NCBI GenBank assembly: GCA_025765595.1
Contig: JAIVFH010000067.1
Span: 124,001 to 188,000 of the forward strand
DNA: 64,000 nt
Source of the DNA: Obelidium mucronatum
Lineage: Eukaryota; Chytridiomycota; Chytridiomycetes; Chytridiales; Chytriomycetaceae
Direction: 5' to 3'
Part shown: positions 32,546-43,479 of the stretch, in pieces
Layout of the letters: every line of letters begins with the position of its first letter
Numbering within the stretch: the first letter of the stretch is position 1
Made by a program: the position numbers and the translations under genes
Notes under the pieces: model-generated
Told to the model about the DNA's origin: nothing
Database searches by the model: none
What the model saw: the letters and a program-made list of their open reading frames with translations, nothing else

Positions 32546-34446
32546 ATGGTTTCGACAGCTGGATCGACGCAGCGCAACCCGTACTGACCGCTGAACCCCG
32601 CAACAGGACACCAATGCGACTGCAGCTGCGACAGCGACAGCGGCATCCGAGTGGCGCGAGTTCCAGGTGGCGGCGCAGCACGAGCTGCGGCTGGAGGTGG
32701 GGCCGACGGGGTCGGTGACGCTCAAGCTCGCGGACGGACACGCGGAGGTGTTTGGGACAGAGCTCGCGTCGGGCGGCGAGTACGTGCTGGGCCCGCTGGC
32801 GCAGGTGGCGGTGTTCTCGTACTTAGGCTGCGTGCTGCGGCTGCGCGGCGCGACGCAGAGCGAGTATGTCGGGGCCGAGACGCCCGTGGCGGCGCAGCTC
32901 GCGGCGCACGCGGCGCTCGAAGGCGTGCGCGCCGACGCGGCGGCGTTCTCGACGGGCGCGACGCGGCTGTGCGGGCCGCGCGTGCTTGTGCTCGGCCCGC
33001 CGGACGCCGGCAAGACGGCGCTCGCGACGACGCTGCTCAACTACGCCGTGCGCGCGGGCCGCGCGCCGCTGTTTGCGGACGCGGGCATCCAGCACGCGTC
33101 GCTGAGTCTGCCGGGCTGCGTCGCCGCGAGCGTGTTCAGCCGCGTCGTCGACGTCGAGGAGGGCATGGGCGGCACGCTGGCGTCGAGCGGCACGTCGCCC
33201 ATCGTGTTCTACTACGGCTACAACGAGCCCACGGAGAAGGAGAAGCTGTACAAAAAGCAGGTCGAGCGGCTGGCTGCCGTCGTCGACGCAAAACTCGACA
33301 GCGACCCGCAAGGTGCGCTTTCCTGGCGGAGAACCCGGACTCATCACTAACCCTGCTACTGTTACAACTGCAGTGCGTATCGCTGGTGTTATTATTGATA
33401 CTCCGTCCGTCTTTGCTGAACCCGCTGGTTACCCATTACTCCAACATGCAATTGAAGCTTTCAAGCCTACGGTGATTTTTGTCATTGGTCATGAGCGTTT
33501 GTTTTCCGACCTCCATAGGTTATATCAGCCTTCCATTGCTTCCAAAAATTTGGTTGTCCTGAAACTTCCAAAGTCGGGTGGGGTGAGTTTTTTTTTTGTA
33601 TCCTGCCGCCGAAGCGGTATTTTCCTTTTTTTGTTTGTGTGTGTGTCTGTGTCCTACCACCGAAGGTGGTTTATTTATCCTACTGCCGGTGTATTCATCC
33701 TGGCCTTCATCCTGGCGCCGAAGGCTGTATGATCAATTTTTTGTTGGGTCGTGTCCCCTTTTTTGGTTGTAATCAACCGCCTTCGTCCAGACATTGAATA
33801 CGTCTCTGCGTCTCCTTTCTAACCGAATCTCCCCCTCTTCTTGTTTTTCACCCAAAACCTTGAATGCATAGGTGGTTTCAAGAGACAAAGCATATCGACG
33901 CGCGCTCCAAAGTGCGAAAATACGAGAATACTTTTATGGAACCCCAAAATTTCCTCTATCCCCCTTTTCCAGTATTGTTGGTTTTCATGAATTGCATGTT
34001 CGTCGAGTAGGAGACTGTATGTGTTTTTCGTATAGTATTGGTTGTTTTCTCAAATATTCTGATATTTATTCTTTTTGCCCAATTTTCCAGCCACAGCCGC
34101 CCCATCCTCAGCTCTCCCTATCGGTGTCGACAGGAAAGCACAAGAAACCAAAATAGTCAAAGTAGAAGTGGGCGATATACTTCTGAATTCAATCCTTGCT
34201 GTTTCTCATGCTGATCGATTGGATGCGTTGGGAGCAACCACTGCTGTCAGTGCTCCGGCACTAACGGCCGATGAAGAAACAGCCTTGATTTTAGAAAGTA
34301 ATGTTGCTGGATTCGTCTATGTGAGTGAAGTCGTGGATGACGACAAGAGAAAAAAGAAGACGGTAACGGTGCTGACACCAAATCCGGGACGGTTACCCAA
34401 AAAGTACTTGGTGATGGGTGCTTTGAAGTGGGTTGAAACGAGTTGA
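32546..34446 (+). CDS. CLP1: Clp1, polynucleotide-kinase-fold subunit of mRNA cleavage factor
   Basis: Nuclear mRNA 3'-end processing factor (cleavage factor IA/II subunit). Exons 32546..32548, 32607..33312, 33374..33582, 33872..34016, 34091..34446 give 472 residues. Walker A GPPDAGKT at 131-138. Family blocks follow: QVAVFSYLGC near the N-terminus, GVIIDTPSVF, LPKSGGVV, REYFYG and a C-terminal beta domain ending LVMGALKWVE. The first exon is inferred to be the ATG alone: the frame has a TGA just before the acceptor at 32606, and the ATG at 32546 is followed directly by a 58-nt GT-AG intron in phase. Whether it keeps RNA kinase activity cannot be told; yeast Clp1 binds ATP without clear kinase activity. 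Exon 2 is strikingly GC-rich, later exons are not. Confidence 0.88.
33583..33871 (+). repeat. Hairpin-repeat intron of CLP1
   Basis: A 289-nt intron holding several short related hairpins around 33600-33730: CCGCCGAAGCGG, CCACCGAAGGTGG and GCGCCGAAGGC, each preceded by TCCT-like sequence. Stems differ while the GAA loop stays, as in compensated small palindromes. Confidence 0.5.
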
Positions 34447-34605
34447 ATTTGCTCAATAAGAATCAAATAATTTTTGATAATGTTCTGTGGCTTTTGATCT
34501 CCACCGTGGCAATTTTTTCTTTTTGGTATTAGACGCAAACGCAAACATCTGCGTCACCCCTTCTCAATCTCTTTCTCTTCCGCCTGCTTGTGTGTACCGC
34601 AAATT

Positions 34606-35724
34606 ATGGATGCATTGTTAATCCTGGAGCTCGGTGCCTGGATCTCAACCGGCATATGCGCTCTTGGGGTTGTTCTCTGTGCATTTATCCTCGGCTGCCT
34701 TGTTCATAGCAGAATCAACATTGACCGATCCGACACTCCAGGAAACATTTCATTCGCCCTAGTCCTCATGCTATCCACCTGTGCCTTGTTTGGGATCGAG
34801 TTTAGCGTAATCAATATCCTGTGGCTTGTTGGAAGTCAGGCTCTCCACGACGCCCTATCCTCATCCCTCGGATACCTCTTCCTCGTTCTCTTGATGACAT
34901 CAAACTGCTTGCTCGCCCTGGAACGATACTACCTCATAACGATCGGTTCACCCGTATCAACAACTGTAGTCGTATCCCTCTTTGCCTTATGCATACCCTT
35001 CTTGGCATGCATTTGTGTGTCTCTAGTCCTGTCGACTTGGAAAGCCGGGTTCCTTGCATATCAATTGGCGCCGTTCGTCATGCCGGGAAGTGACGCCAAT
35101 GGATTCGCGCCCGCAATTTTCCCGGTTTGGATGAACCCAGAAGCTATTCTCTTTGTTGTTGGCGTTTCCTTCTTTCCAGTTTCGATTCTATGTACGATTG
35201 CGGTTTATGCGAGGAGTTATGGAGTTGCGAGGAAGTCGGTTGTGGGGGAGTGGCGGGACGCCAAGATCGATGAGGAGGGCGGCGATAACGACCATAGTAG
35301 CGACGTCGGTGATGATCATGAGCAACAGCAGCAGCAGCAGCAGCAGCATGGTGATTCTCAGCCTGGTGGTTTTGGCGCTGGTGATAGTACCAGTGGCGGC
35401 GATGACCAAAAAGCCACCTGCCATCAAAGAGCCAAGGAACGGGAGCTGGCGACACAGCTTTCGATACTCTATCGCTGTGTTTGCATGAGCGCGGGATTGA
35501 TACTCTTTTATATCCCTCCGTTGGTGTGTGTGTTTGCACGGATGGCTGGAGTTGCGGGTCTGCGTGCGGATGATGAGAATATTGCACGGCAAGCGTGGTT
35601 GTATACTGCAATGTCGATTCTTTCGTCTTGTGATACCGTTTGGACGCCTGTTATGGTGTTGGTGTTGATGGGGAATTATAGGAGGATAGTCTGGAGGACT
35701 GTGAAGGGGATAATAAGGAAATAG
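34606..35724 (+). CDS. Rhodopsin-like (class A) seven-transmembrane receptor
   Basis: 372 residues, no introns. Seven hydrophobic segments are visible, starting ISTGICALGVVLCAFILGCL, with the last two before the basic tail YRRIVWRTVKGIIRK. The third helix ends LALERYYLI, an E-R-Y variant of the D/E-R-Y signature of class A receptors that couple to G proteins. The third cytoplasmic loop is long, acidic and carries a CAG-encoded polyglutamine run (EQQQQQQQQH). The ligand is unknown. The start is the ATG at 34606; an upstream non-ATG extension is not supported. Gene is plasma-membrane by prediction. Confidence 0.75.
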   Translation: MDALLILELGAWISTGICALGVVLCAFILGCLVHSRINIDRSDTPGNISFALVLMLSTCALFGIEFSVINILWLVGSQALHDALSSSLGYLFLVLLMTSNCLLALERYYLITIGSPVSTTVVVSLFALCIPFLACICVSLVLSTWKAGFLAYQLAPFVMPGSDANGFAPAIFPVWMNPEAILFVVGVSFFPVSILCTIAVYARSYGVARKSVVGEWRDAKIDEEGGDNDHSSDVGDDHEQQQQQQQQHGDSQPGGFGAGDSTSGGDDQKATCHQRAKERELATQLSILYRCVCMSAGLILFYIPPLVCVFARMAGVAGLRADDENIARQAWLYTAMSILSSCDTVWTPVMVLVLMGNYRRIVWRTVKGIIRK

Positions 35725-35828
35725 AATATAAAATTATTATTATTATTATTATTGTTATTTATTTGAATTTTTAGATTTCTGGTTTATTTCAAAAGAATTT
35801 AACAAATAAAAAATATAGAGTTCCTTTT

Positions 35829-36152
35829 TTAAATGCAAAAAAAGAAGGGATTCTCTTCTTTCCCGAAATGCAAAAACTCGTCAATTTCTTGTGAGAGGGC
35901 AGCATCGATTGTCGATAAAGGAACCATATCCACATCAAAAGCCTTGTTGAATCCCCTTGCTACAGCAGGAATCGCGCGGTCCAAAGTAACGTCTTCAGCT
36001 TCTGGGTTTTCGAGCTTTACTTCAAATGTCAGGGACGTGGCTTGTTTGTCTTCCAACCCACAAGGGATAATTGCATCAAAGTACTTCAAGTCCACGTTGC
36101 AGTTCAAAGCAAATCCATGAGATGTAATATATCGAGAAACTTGAATGCCTTT

Positions 36153-36239
<87 letters not shown>

Positions 36240-36807
36240 AGCAATCAGCCGGGTTTAGTGCCTAAAAAAGCGAGAAAAACCAACCTAATGCTGCAACTTT
36301 TCTCTCATCATTCACCCAAACTCCAGTATGAACTGTCCGATTCGTTTTCACTCCAAATTCAGAACATGCACTGATGATTGCATCCTCAACACCAGCCACA
36401 AAGCCTCTCACAGTTGTACCAACTGGAGCCGGCTTTTGATTGTTACTATTTGAAACAGTAGCTGTCGACACGGGAACCAAATTCCTTCTCTGGATCGTAC
36501 GTAAATCAAGAACAGGATATCCAACAAGTTGTCCAGGCCCATGAAACGTTGTCTGCCCGCCTCGAGAAGTTTCGAAAAGGTCCAAACCCGTCGAGTTTTT
36601 TATCCGCAATGCTTCTTCTGCCGAGGCAGCGCCTTTTAACCGACGGCCGGCAGTGTATACGGGTGTGTGTTGGAGCAGGAGCATCATGTTTGGCATGGAT
36701 GGATCCGCAAGTCTTTTTGCGACTAGCTTTTGTTGGAGTTGGAGACCGAGCGAGTAGGGCACTTGTGGGATGCATCGGTGGAATCCGATCACTGTTGGTG
36801 CTTTCAT
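35829..36807 (-). CDS. LIP2: Octanoyltransferase Lip2 (LipB family)
   Basis: Mitochondrial lipoate biosynthesis: transfers octanoyl from acyl carrier protein to target lipoyl-domain lysines. Exons 36807..36285 and 36148..35829 give 280 residues. Signature RGGQTTFHGPGQLVGYPV begins at residue 82. Catalytic K170 (ERKVAALG) and C204 (IIPCGL) are spaced 34 residues apart, exactly as in E. coli LipB (K135/C169). SRYITSHGFALN follows the splice. A loop insertion (about 108-130) is Asn/Pro-rich. No strong mitochondrial presequence is visible. The intron carries an 83-T tract next to its 3' splice site. Confidence 0.93.
36155..36237. repeat. 83-nt homopolymer (poly-A plus strand) in the LIP2 intron
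   Basis: Uninterrupted run of 83 A. In the LIP2 transcript it is U83, ending 6 nt before the splice acceptor (GCAAAG). Confidence 0.92.
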
Positions 36808-37007
36808 TTTTTTTTTTTTTTTTTTTTTTTTTGGAATAATCCTTGGAAGAATCCATGTTATTATTAAATAATAATATAAACTGATCTGACATGATTAATG
36901 AATAAACCATATGTTCAGTAAAACACATCTATGCAGACGTCAGGACCAACCATGTTTTTTCCAAACATGAAAATATTCACTTGTGATTAAAATTCCAAAT
37001 TTGGCAA

Positions 37008-38874
37008 ATGAGACGGACAGCATGCGAACGCTGCTTCAAGTTCAAGAAACGATGTGTTCCAGCTCCATACGGATGTGATCGATGTGCCAGAAGTGGGAGT
37101 CCGTGCTCATTGGAGTTTGCGAGTGGTGGATTGGCACTGACTCAACTCTCCCGCTGCCCGTCTTGATCGGTTCATGAAAGTATCTGACACTTCCATGATG
37201 GATCTAGAAGAGGAAGAAGGCTGGAACCAGGATTCGGAGCCATCACTTGACTATCTGCAAACTCCGACTGTTGACCAAACATCCCAAAATCCAGTTCTTC
37301 AATGCATTTTAAATGTATCTGAAGCTCCGTTGATTGAACAAGAAGGAACTGAGTGGCAAATTGAAGATCCTGATTTGATGCCCACGTTTGACGATTGGCT
37401 TGTGGTGTATCTCTTCTCAACAAGCAATGGAACACCGATACCTGCGCCAACCTTTGACTCCGACCAGTTCTTGAAAGAATTTTTCCAGCTACCGGCTTTT
37501 ATAAGACTTGTTGCTCTTGCAACTTGCACGATTGCAGTATCGTTCGAGAAATCGTTGGTCTACTACAAACGAGCGAGGAAAGCTGCTATACGTGCCGTTA
37601 GCGAGACACCTACTCACCAGACCGTGCAGGCTCTTGTAATATTGTATACGTATCTTGGATGTGAGTATGAGATTGAATTCCAACAGCCAACGTCAACTAA
37701 GTACACCTATTTGCAGATATTGGTCAACCTGCTCTGGTCGAACCTCTTTTAAAAATCGCTATGCATTTGATTCAAGCATTGCGGCTGGACATTGATCCTG
37801 TTGATTCCCCATGGTTGTTTCACCTTAACTTGACACCTCGCCAGAAAGAAGACCGGCGATGTGCATTCTGGGCGGCTTATTCAGAGATTTTGTGTGAGGC
37901 AGCTACTTCTCCTAAACTTGTGGATGTTCCTATTAACTCGAACAAGATGAAGGGTCGTTCGACTGTGTACGATGGATCACAACTGATATTCGAAGAAAAC
38001 CCCTTTGTGCAGTCTTTATGTACGCTACACACGGTGATTATTGCCATCAAAAAGGCTTTTGTGGTGGCACCAAAGACAAGCAACGAACTGATTGCATCAG
38101 AAACAGTTGCGGAACTTCAGTCGAAAATGATGCAAGCACAATCCCAGCTCCCTACAGAACAGACATTCGGGAGCCGCCAGAATTATCAAACAACGTAAAG
38201 GGGACGATTGAATACTTCAATTTTGTGCGTTTGGCGACAATCTGTCTGTTGAACCGTCCAACTTCCACGACTGTTTCTATCTGGATTCAAATGTTTTAAT
38301 CCCATGTACCTCAGTAGTACGATGCATTCAAACCTTGTTTCCTCAATTAATCAAAGCTTGGATGCAGCTCAATGTATTTTGAATCTGGTGACATCCTTTG
38401 CGTGTCAAAATGATCGAATTCCCGATTCTATGGAAGTCATGCCAATGTTTGAGGCAATGATTGTGTTGTGGTATGCGTATTGTCGGATGGACCCGATTTG
38501 GTGGAGTGTTTTGGGTCGAAAGCGAATGGAGTGGGCCTTGCTTCGAGAACAGATGCAGGCTGTGGTGGATTATTTTGCTCTCGCAAAAAAAACTCGATTC
38601 AGTGGGTGGCGGGGTGATGTATCTTCTAGTCCAATGCATGCGTGCAATGGTTCAAGAAATTGACGAGTACGAACAATGGGTGCCTGCGACAAAAGATGGA
38701 ATCGAGGAAATTACTCTTGGAATGAAGGTTGTAGCATTAGACGACGCTGAATCTGTTTTGGAAATACGAGAACCAAGAGCGTATATGGGGCTGCTTGGGA
38801 TGCAAGTGGGCGGTATACGTTGGCCCGGTCGGAGCGAAGAGAGTTGGAGACTCTTTTGGAAGCTTCTTTCCTAA
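37008..38874 (+). pseudogene. Zn2Cys6 transcription factor, copy 4 (pseudogene)
   Basis: Paralogue with zinc cluster intact (CERCFKFKKRC, CDRCARSGSPC) but at least four frame lesions relative to copy 5: an 11-bp deletion near 37150, a 5-bp tandem duplication (ACAGA) near 38161, a net +7 bp change near 38262, and one extra A in an A-run at 38585-38592. The family intron remains (donor at about 37660, acceptor TTTGCAG near 37717). The expected N-terminal MKxPKTRAP is absent; the frame opens MRRTACERC. The C-terminal part from 38593 is clean. Non-functional as a regulator. Confidence 0.88.
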
Positions 38875-38995
38875 TTCTTTCACGCTTTGTGTCAATACAA
38901 TTCCAACAGTCACTCATCTTGTGCATTTGATTGATGGATTAACGCGTTTTTAATTCATGGTCTGTGATACAGCTCTTCGGATAAAATTTCTTTGG

Positions 38996-40910
38996 ATGAA
39001 GCCACCAAAAACACGAGCACCGCCACGGACAGCATGCAACCGCTGCTTCAAGTTCAAGAAACGATGTGTTCCAACTCCATACGGGTGTGATCGATGTGCC
39101 AGGAGCGGCAGTCCGTGCTCATTGGAGTCGGCGAGCGGCGGGTTGGCAGCGACTCATCCCGCCATGAACTCTCCCTCTGCACTTCTTGATCGGTTCATGA
39201 AAGTATCTGGCACTTCAATGATAGATCTGGAAGAGGAAGAGGGCTGGAACCAAGATTCGGAGCCATCACTTGACCGTCCGCAAACTGTTCCATTCACCGC
39301 GACCGTTGACCAAACATCCGAAAATACAGTCCTGCAATGCATTTTAAATGCATCTGAAGCTCCATTGATTGAACCAGAAGGAGCTGAGTGGCAAATTGAA
39401 GATCCTGATTTGATGCCCACGATTGACGACTGGCTTGTGGTGTATCTCTTCTTGACAAACAATGGAACACCGATACCAAATGAGACACCAGTACCAATGC
39501 CAGGCTTTGACTCCGACCAGTTCTTGAAAGACTTTTTCCAGCTACCGGCTTTTCTGCGACTTGTTGCTCTTGCAACTTGCACGGCTCATACATCGTTCGA
39601 GAAATCATTGGTCTACTACAAACGAGCAAGGAAAGCTGCTATACGTGCCGTTAGCGAGACACCTACTTACCAGACCGTGCAGGCTCTTGTAATATTGTAT
39701 ATATATCTTGGATGTGAGTAATAATTGAATTCCAACAGCCAACGTCAACTAAGTACACCTATTTGCAGATATTGGTCAACCTGCTCTGGTCGAACCTCTT
39801 TTAAAAATTGCAATGCATTTGATTCAAGCATTGCGGCTGGACGTTGATCCTGATGATTCCCCATGGTTGTTCCACCTGAATTTGACGCCTCGCCAGAAAG
39901 AAGACCGGCGATGTGCATTCTGGGGGGCATATTCAGAGATTGTGTGGGAGGCAGCTACATCTCCTAAACTTGTGGATGTTCCTATTAACTCGAACAAGAT
40001 GAAGGGGCGTTCGACTGTGTACGTTGGATCGCAATTGATATTTCAAGGAGACCACTTCATGCAGTCTTTTAGTATTCTACACACTGTGATTATTGCCATC
40101 AAAAAGGCTTTTGTGGTTGCACCAAAGACAAGCAACGAACTGATTGCATCTGAAACAGTTGCGGAACTACAGTCGAAAATGATGCAAGTACAATCCCAGC
40201 TCCCTACAGACATTCGAGAGCCGCCAGAATTATCAGACAATGTAACGGGGACGGTTGAACTCAACGTGAATTGTGTGGGGTTGGCGACAATCTGTCTGTT
40301 GAACCGTCCGAGACTGTTTCTATCTGGATTCAAATCTTTTAATCCCATGTACTTGAGCGCTACTTTGCAGTCAAACCTTGTTTCCTCAATTAATCAAAGC
40401 TTGGATGCCGCACATCGTATGTTGAATCTATTGAGGTTCTATACAGTGTATACAAATCCCCAGTCTTTAGAAGCCATGCCAATGTTTGAGGCAATGATTG
40501 TGCTGTGGTATGCGTCCTGTCGGATGGACCCGATTTGGTGGAGTGTTTTGGATCGAAAGCGAATGGAGTGGTGCTTGCTTCGAGAACAGATGCAGGCTGT
40601 GGTGGATTATTTTGCACTCGCCAAAAAACTTGATTCAGTGGGTGGCGGGGTGATATATCCTCTAGTGCAGTGCATGCGTGCAATGGTTCAAGAAATTGAC
40701 GAGTACGAACAATGGGTGCCTGCGACCACAGATGGAATCGAGGAAATCACTCTTGGAATGAAGGTTGTAGCATTAGATGAAGCTGAATCTGTTTTGGAAA
40801 TAAGAGAACCAAGAGCGTATATGGGGCTGCTTGGGATGCAAGTGGGGGGTATTCGATGGCCCGGTCAGAGCGAAGAGAGTTGGAGACTCTTTTGGAAGCT
40901 GCTTTCTTAA
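38996..40910 (+). CDS. Zn2Cys6 fungal transcription factor, copy 5 (intact)
   Basis: Exons 38996..39713 and 39769..40910 give 619 residues. The start at MKPPKTRAPPR matches copies 2 and 3. The zinc cluster (CNRCFKFKKRC, CDRCARSGSPC) lies at about 14-41. A Glu/Asp-rich linker (DLEEEEGWNQDSEPSLD) precedes the regulatory region. The middle homology region contains LNLTPRQKEDRRCAFW. The 55-nt intron has donor GTGAGT and acceptor TTTGCAG. It lies 121 bp after the dead copy 4, a tandem pair. Codon-level similarity to copy 3 is high across the whole length. Target genes unknown. Confidence 0.9.
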
Positions 40911-41853
40911 TTAATTTACTCTCTGTGTTGGAACACTGTTTTAGCTGTATAAATTGCAAGTGCTACATGTGTGTTACTTAATTAAACAAAAAGGAAGAAT
41001 CAAAAAAATTAGGCCCCATTCAGCCCCAAAAAGTAGAAAATGACCTACTTATCAATAAACTACTTATAACGCCAATTGCCTACTTATGCATAATTTGGTC
41101 CAAGCTACTTATCAATAATGAGCTTAGACCAACTTATCAATAATTAGCACTGTTTTTATCAATAATGATTCAAAAACATCAACATCAGCAGTTTAACTCC
41201 TTTTATTGGGTGGAAAACAACAAAGAAAGAAATAAACACAACTTCTTCACTATTAGGAGCGATTAAACGACAGGAGCAGAGTTTAATCCTAAAGAGCAGG
41301 CATAGGAGCTGGAGACAGCGTGGGATGCTTGGTAATCCACAATTAGCAGTTTGAGGAATTGCCTGCGCGCATGCATCCATCCAGTTCCAGTGCCAATGGC
41401 AGACCTGCAGTTCTGCTCCGCCAGTGCTTGTGCAGAAAAGATAGTGACTTACTCACAGTAGTCTGACTCTGGCACCAGTAGCAGCAGGACTTGGAAGCGG
41501 CGGACCATCAACTCTTTGTCGGCATCAGTCGAATGTTGGACTTTTGATGGAAAACTATTTGGATCAAGTTTTCATCGCACAACAAAAGCACAACTTGAAC
41601 CTTCCAACAACCTTTCTGGATGGGTTACTGTGAGAATGCCACCTGTTAGTGCTTTATTCTTCTCTTGAATACATACTCTTTCTAGCAATTGCAAAAGAAG
41701 AAGCGCTGGGGAGAGCAAAAAGGACAAGACACTGGTGTCACATGCCTGACCCCATGACTTGCCGGTTACCAGGCATGCACGCCATTTCCATTTTCCTCCA
41801 AATTGTTGAATGTCTCTTGGGCTATCACCGTCTAGCCACTAAGAAGTGGAATT
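40911..41853. other. Gene-free flank with short interspersed repeats
   Basis: Between 41040 and 41170 a CTACTTATCAATAA-like motif recurs about six times with variation (e.g. ACTTATCAATAA, TTTATCAATAATG), which looks like subterminal repeats of a DNA transposon. The rest has no supported gene. Confidence 0.5.
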
Positions 41854-42890
41854 TTGGTGTATGACGCGTTTTTACATGAAGAAGTAATTTTTGTTGGCAA
41901 GTGTTTTTTAAAACTATCACCACTGTATCACAACTGCTCAATGCTGCAGCTGACATCTATTATATTTTTAGGATATCTACTAGCTCTTATTGGTGACAAC
42001 CCTGCAGCTTCAGTTATGGTATCTCATACAGGGCTGAGTTCTTTGGCACCCTGTAGAGTTTGCAACGTAAATACTCCCACAACAGCACCTTTGTTACACA
42101 CCCCATACTTCATTGAACGATATGGACCATTACGAAATGTAGCAAGTGAAAATTTTGAAGGAAACAACAAAGTAGTTCGTATTGCTGTCATTCACTCAAA
42201 TCGCCACAATACTTCAAAAGATGCTGCTGTGACTTTTGCAACTGACCTTCGCCTTTGTTATCTTAGTGACAGAGGGTACTATAAACTGGCAGATGCATTC
42301 CATCAAAATCCACACTTGATAGGTCCAGTATTCAAAGCCACGCATTCCAAAAAATTTTAAGTTCAAGATTTTATTACTGCAAAAGTTGATGGGGTCTCTT
42401 GTATATTCCGTGTGACATCAGTAAATCTTGAAAATGTCAAAACCATTGAAACTCTTCAGTACACTATCACTCAGCAGCACTTGGGTTTTACCTAAAATTC
42501 ATAAGTCTTCAACACAAACAAAGGTGTCAATCAAATCAGCAGAGTTAGAAACTGCCCAACACTTTTGCAAGAATTCAAAGAAAATGCACTCTTAAAAGTT
42601 CAAATTGCCACCAAGAGCTCTTGTATCATTCTGGAGATTACATCTTTTTGCTTAATGTCCATCATTTTAAAACCAATCAGTTGCTCAAAAGCCTGGCTCT
42701 AATATGATACTTTGGAAGAAGCAATCACTGCTGCTTTTAAACCTCCAAAGAAATGTGGAAAGAAAAAACTTGCAAAACAAGGCAAACACAAGTCGAAATC
42801 ACTCGAAAAAAAGAAGACGCCAAAACAGCAACAACAGCAGTGATAGTGGACGTGCCGAATCAAGCAATGGCAGCAGCAGCACTTAAATTT
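41854..42890 (+). pseudogene. DNA-transposon protein remnant
   Basis: Degraded frame with LIGDNPAASVMVSHTG followed by a CRVC pair and HTPYFIERYG. This resembles the zinc-ribbon-preceding segment of large fungal transposases (CMC/KDZ-like), but the superfamily is uncertain. A stop at 42358-42360 is followed by further coding-like sequence (VQDFITAKVDGVSCIFRV). A basic tail (KKCGKKKLAKQGKHKSK) and CAG repeats end at about 42843. Clearly inactive. Confidence 0.45.
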
Positions 42891-43479
42891 TTTTTGAGAA
42901 AATATGTTTAAACATTTTCATTGATTTATTTCAAATTATTTTCATAATTATTTTAAATTATTTTTTGATTCCAAAGATTTTAAATTACTCGCCAAATACC
43001 ATGACAAACTTGTCGAAGCCACCGACTTGGAAATTGTACAATGCGGAATCAAAGATTGCGCTTGCCTATAGATTCTGAGAAGCAAAACTGCGGACTTAAG
43101 TTGTGGAGTTGGAAAATCTGGTTGATTTGAGTGGAATTGGTCAGTACTTGAGATTATGAGAAATTGCTTATTCTAAACAACACTACACAACAGACTTGTG
43201 CAAACAGGTGGAAAGCATTGGTTTGTATTGAGTCATAATCAACTACTCCCAGTTTGAGAATGCATGGCTTTTTCATGTTTGAGTGCTGGTTTTGTCATTA
43301 TATTGGATTTGTTGGATTCGGTATCACACCACTGGAATTTGATTTCTTCCCATTTGTGTCTGTCCTTTAACACCATGTATTGTAAGTCCAGGTGTCTGGT
43401 TTTGTGTCTTCCTGAGCCTTTGATAACTTTTGAAACAGATTGGAGATTATCGCAGTAGTGGTTGATTGGTTTTGATTGA
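42891..43479. other. AT-rich spacer, no gene seen
   Basis: No coding signature between the DNA-transposon remnant and the copia remnant. Confidence 0.5.

Noticed and set aside
32651..33475. Long Arg/Ala-rich frames across the GC-rich CLP1 exon
   Set aside because: They arise from GC-rich codons in the wrong frames; only the CLP1 frame carries family motifs and splices in phase.
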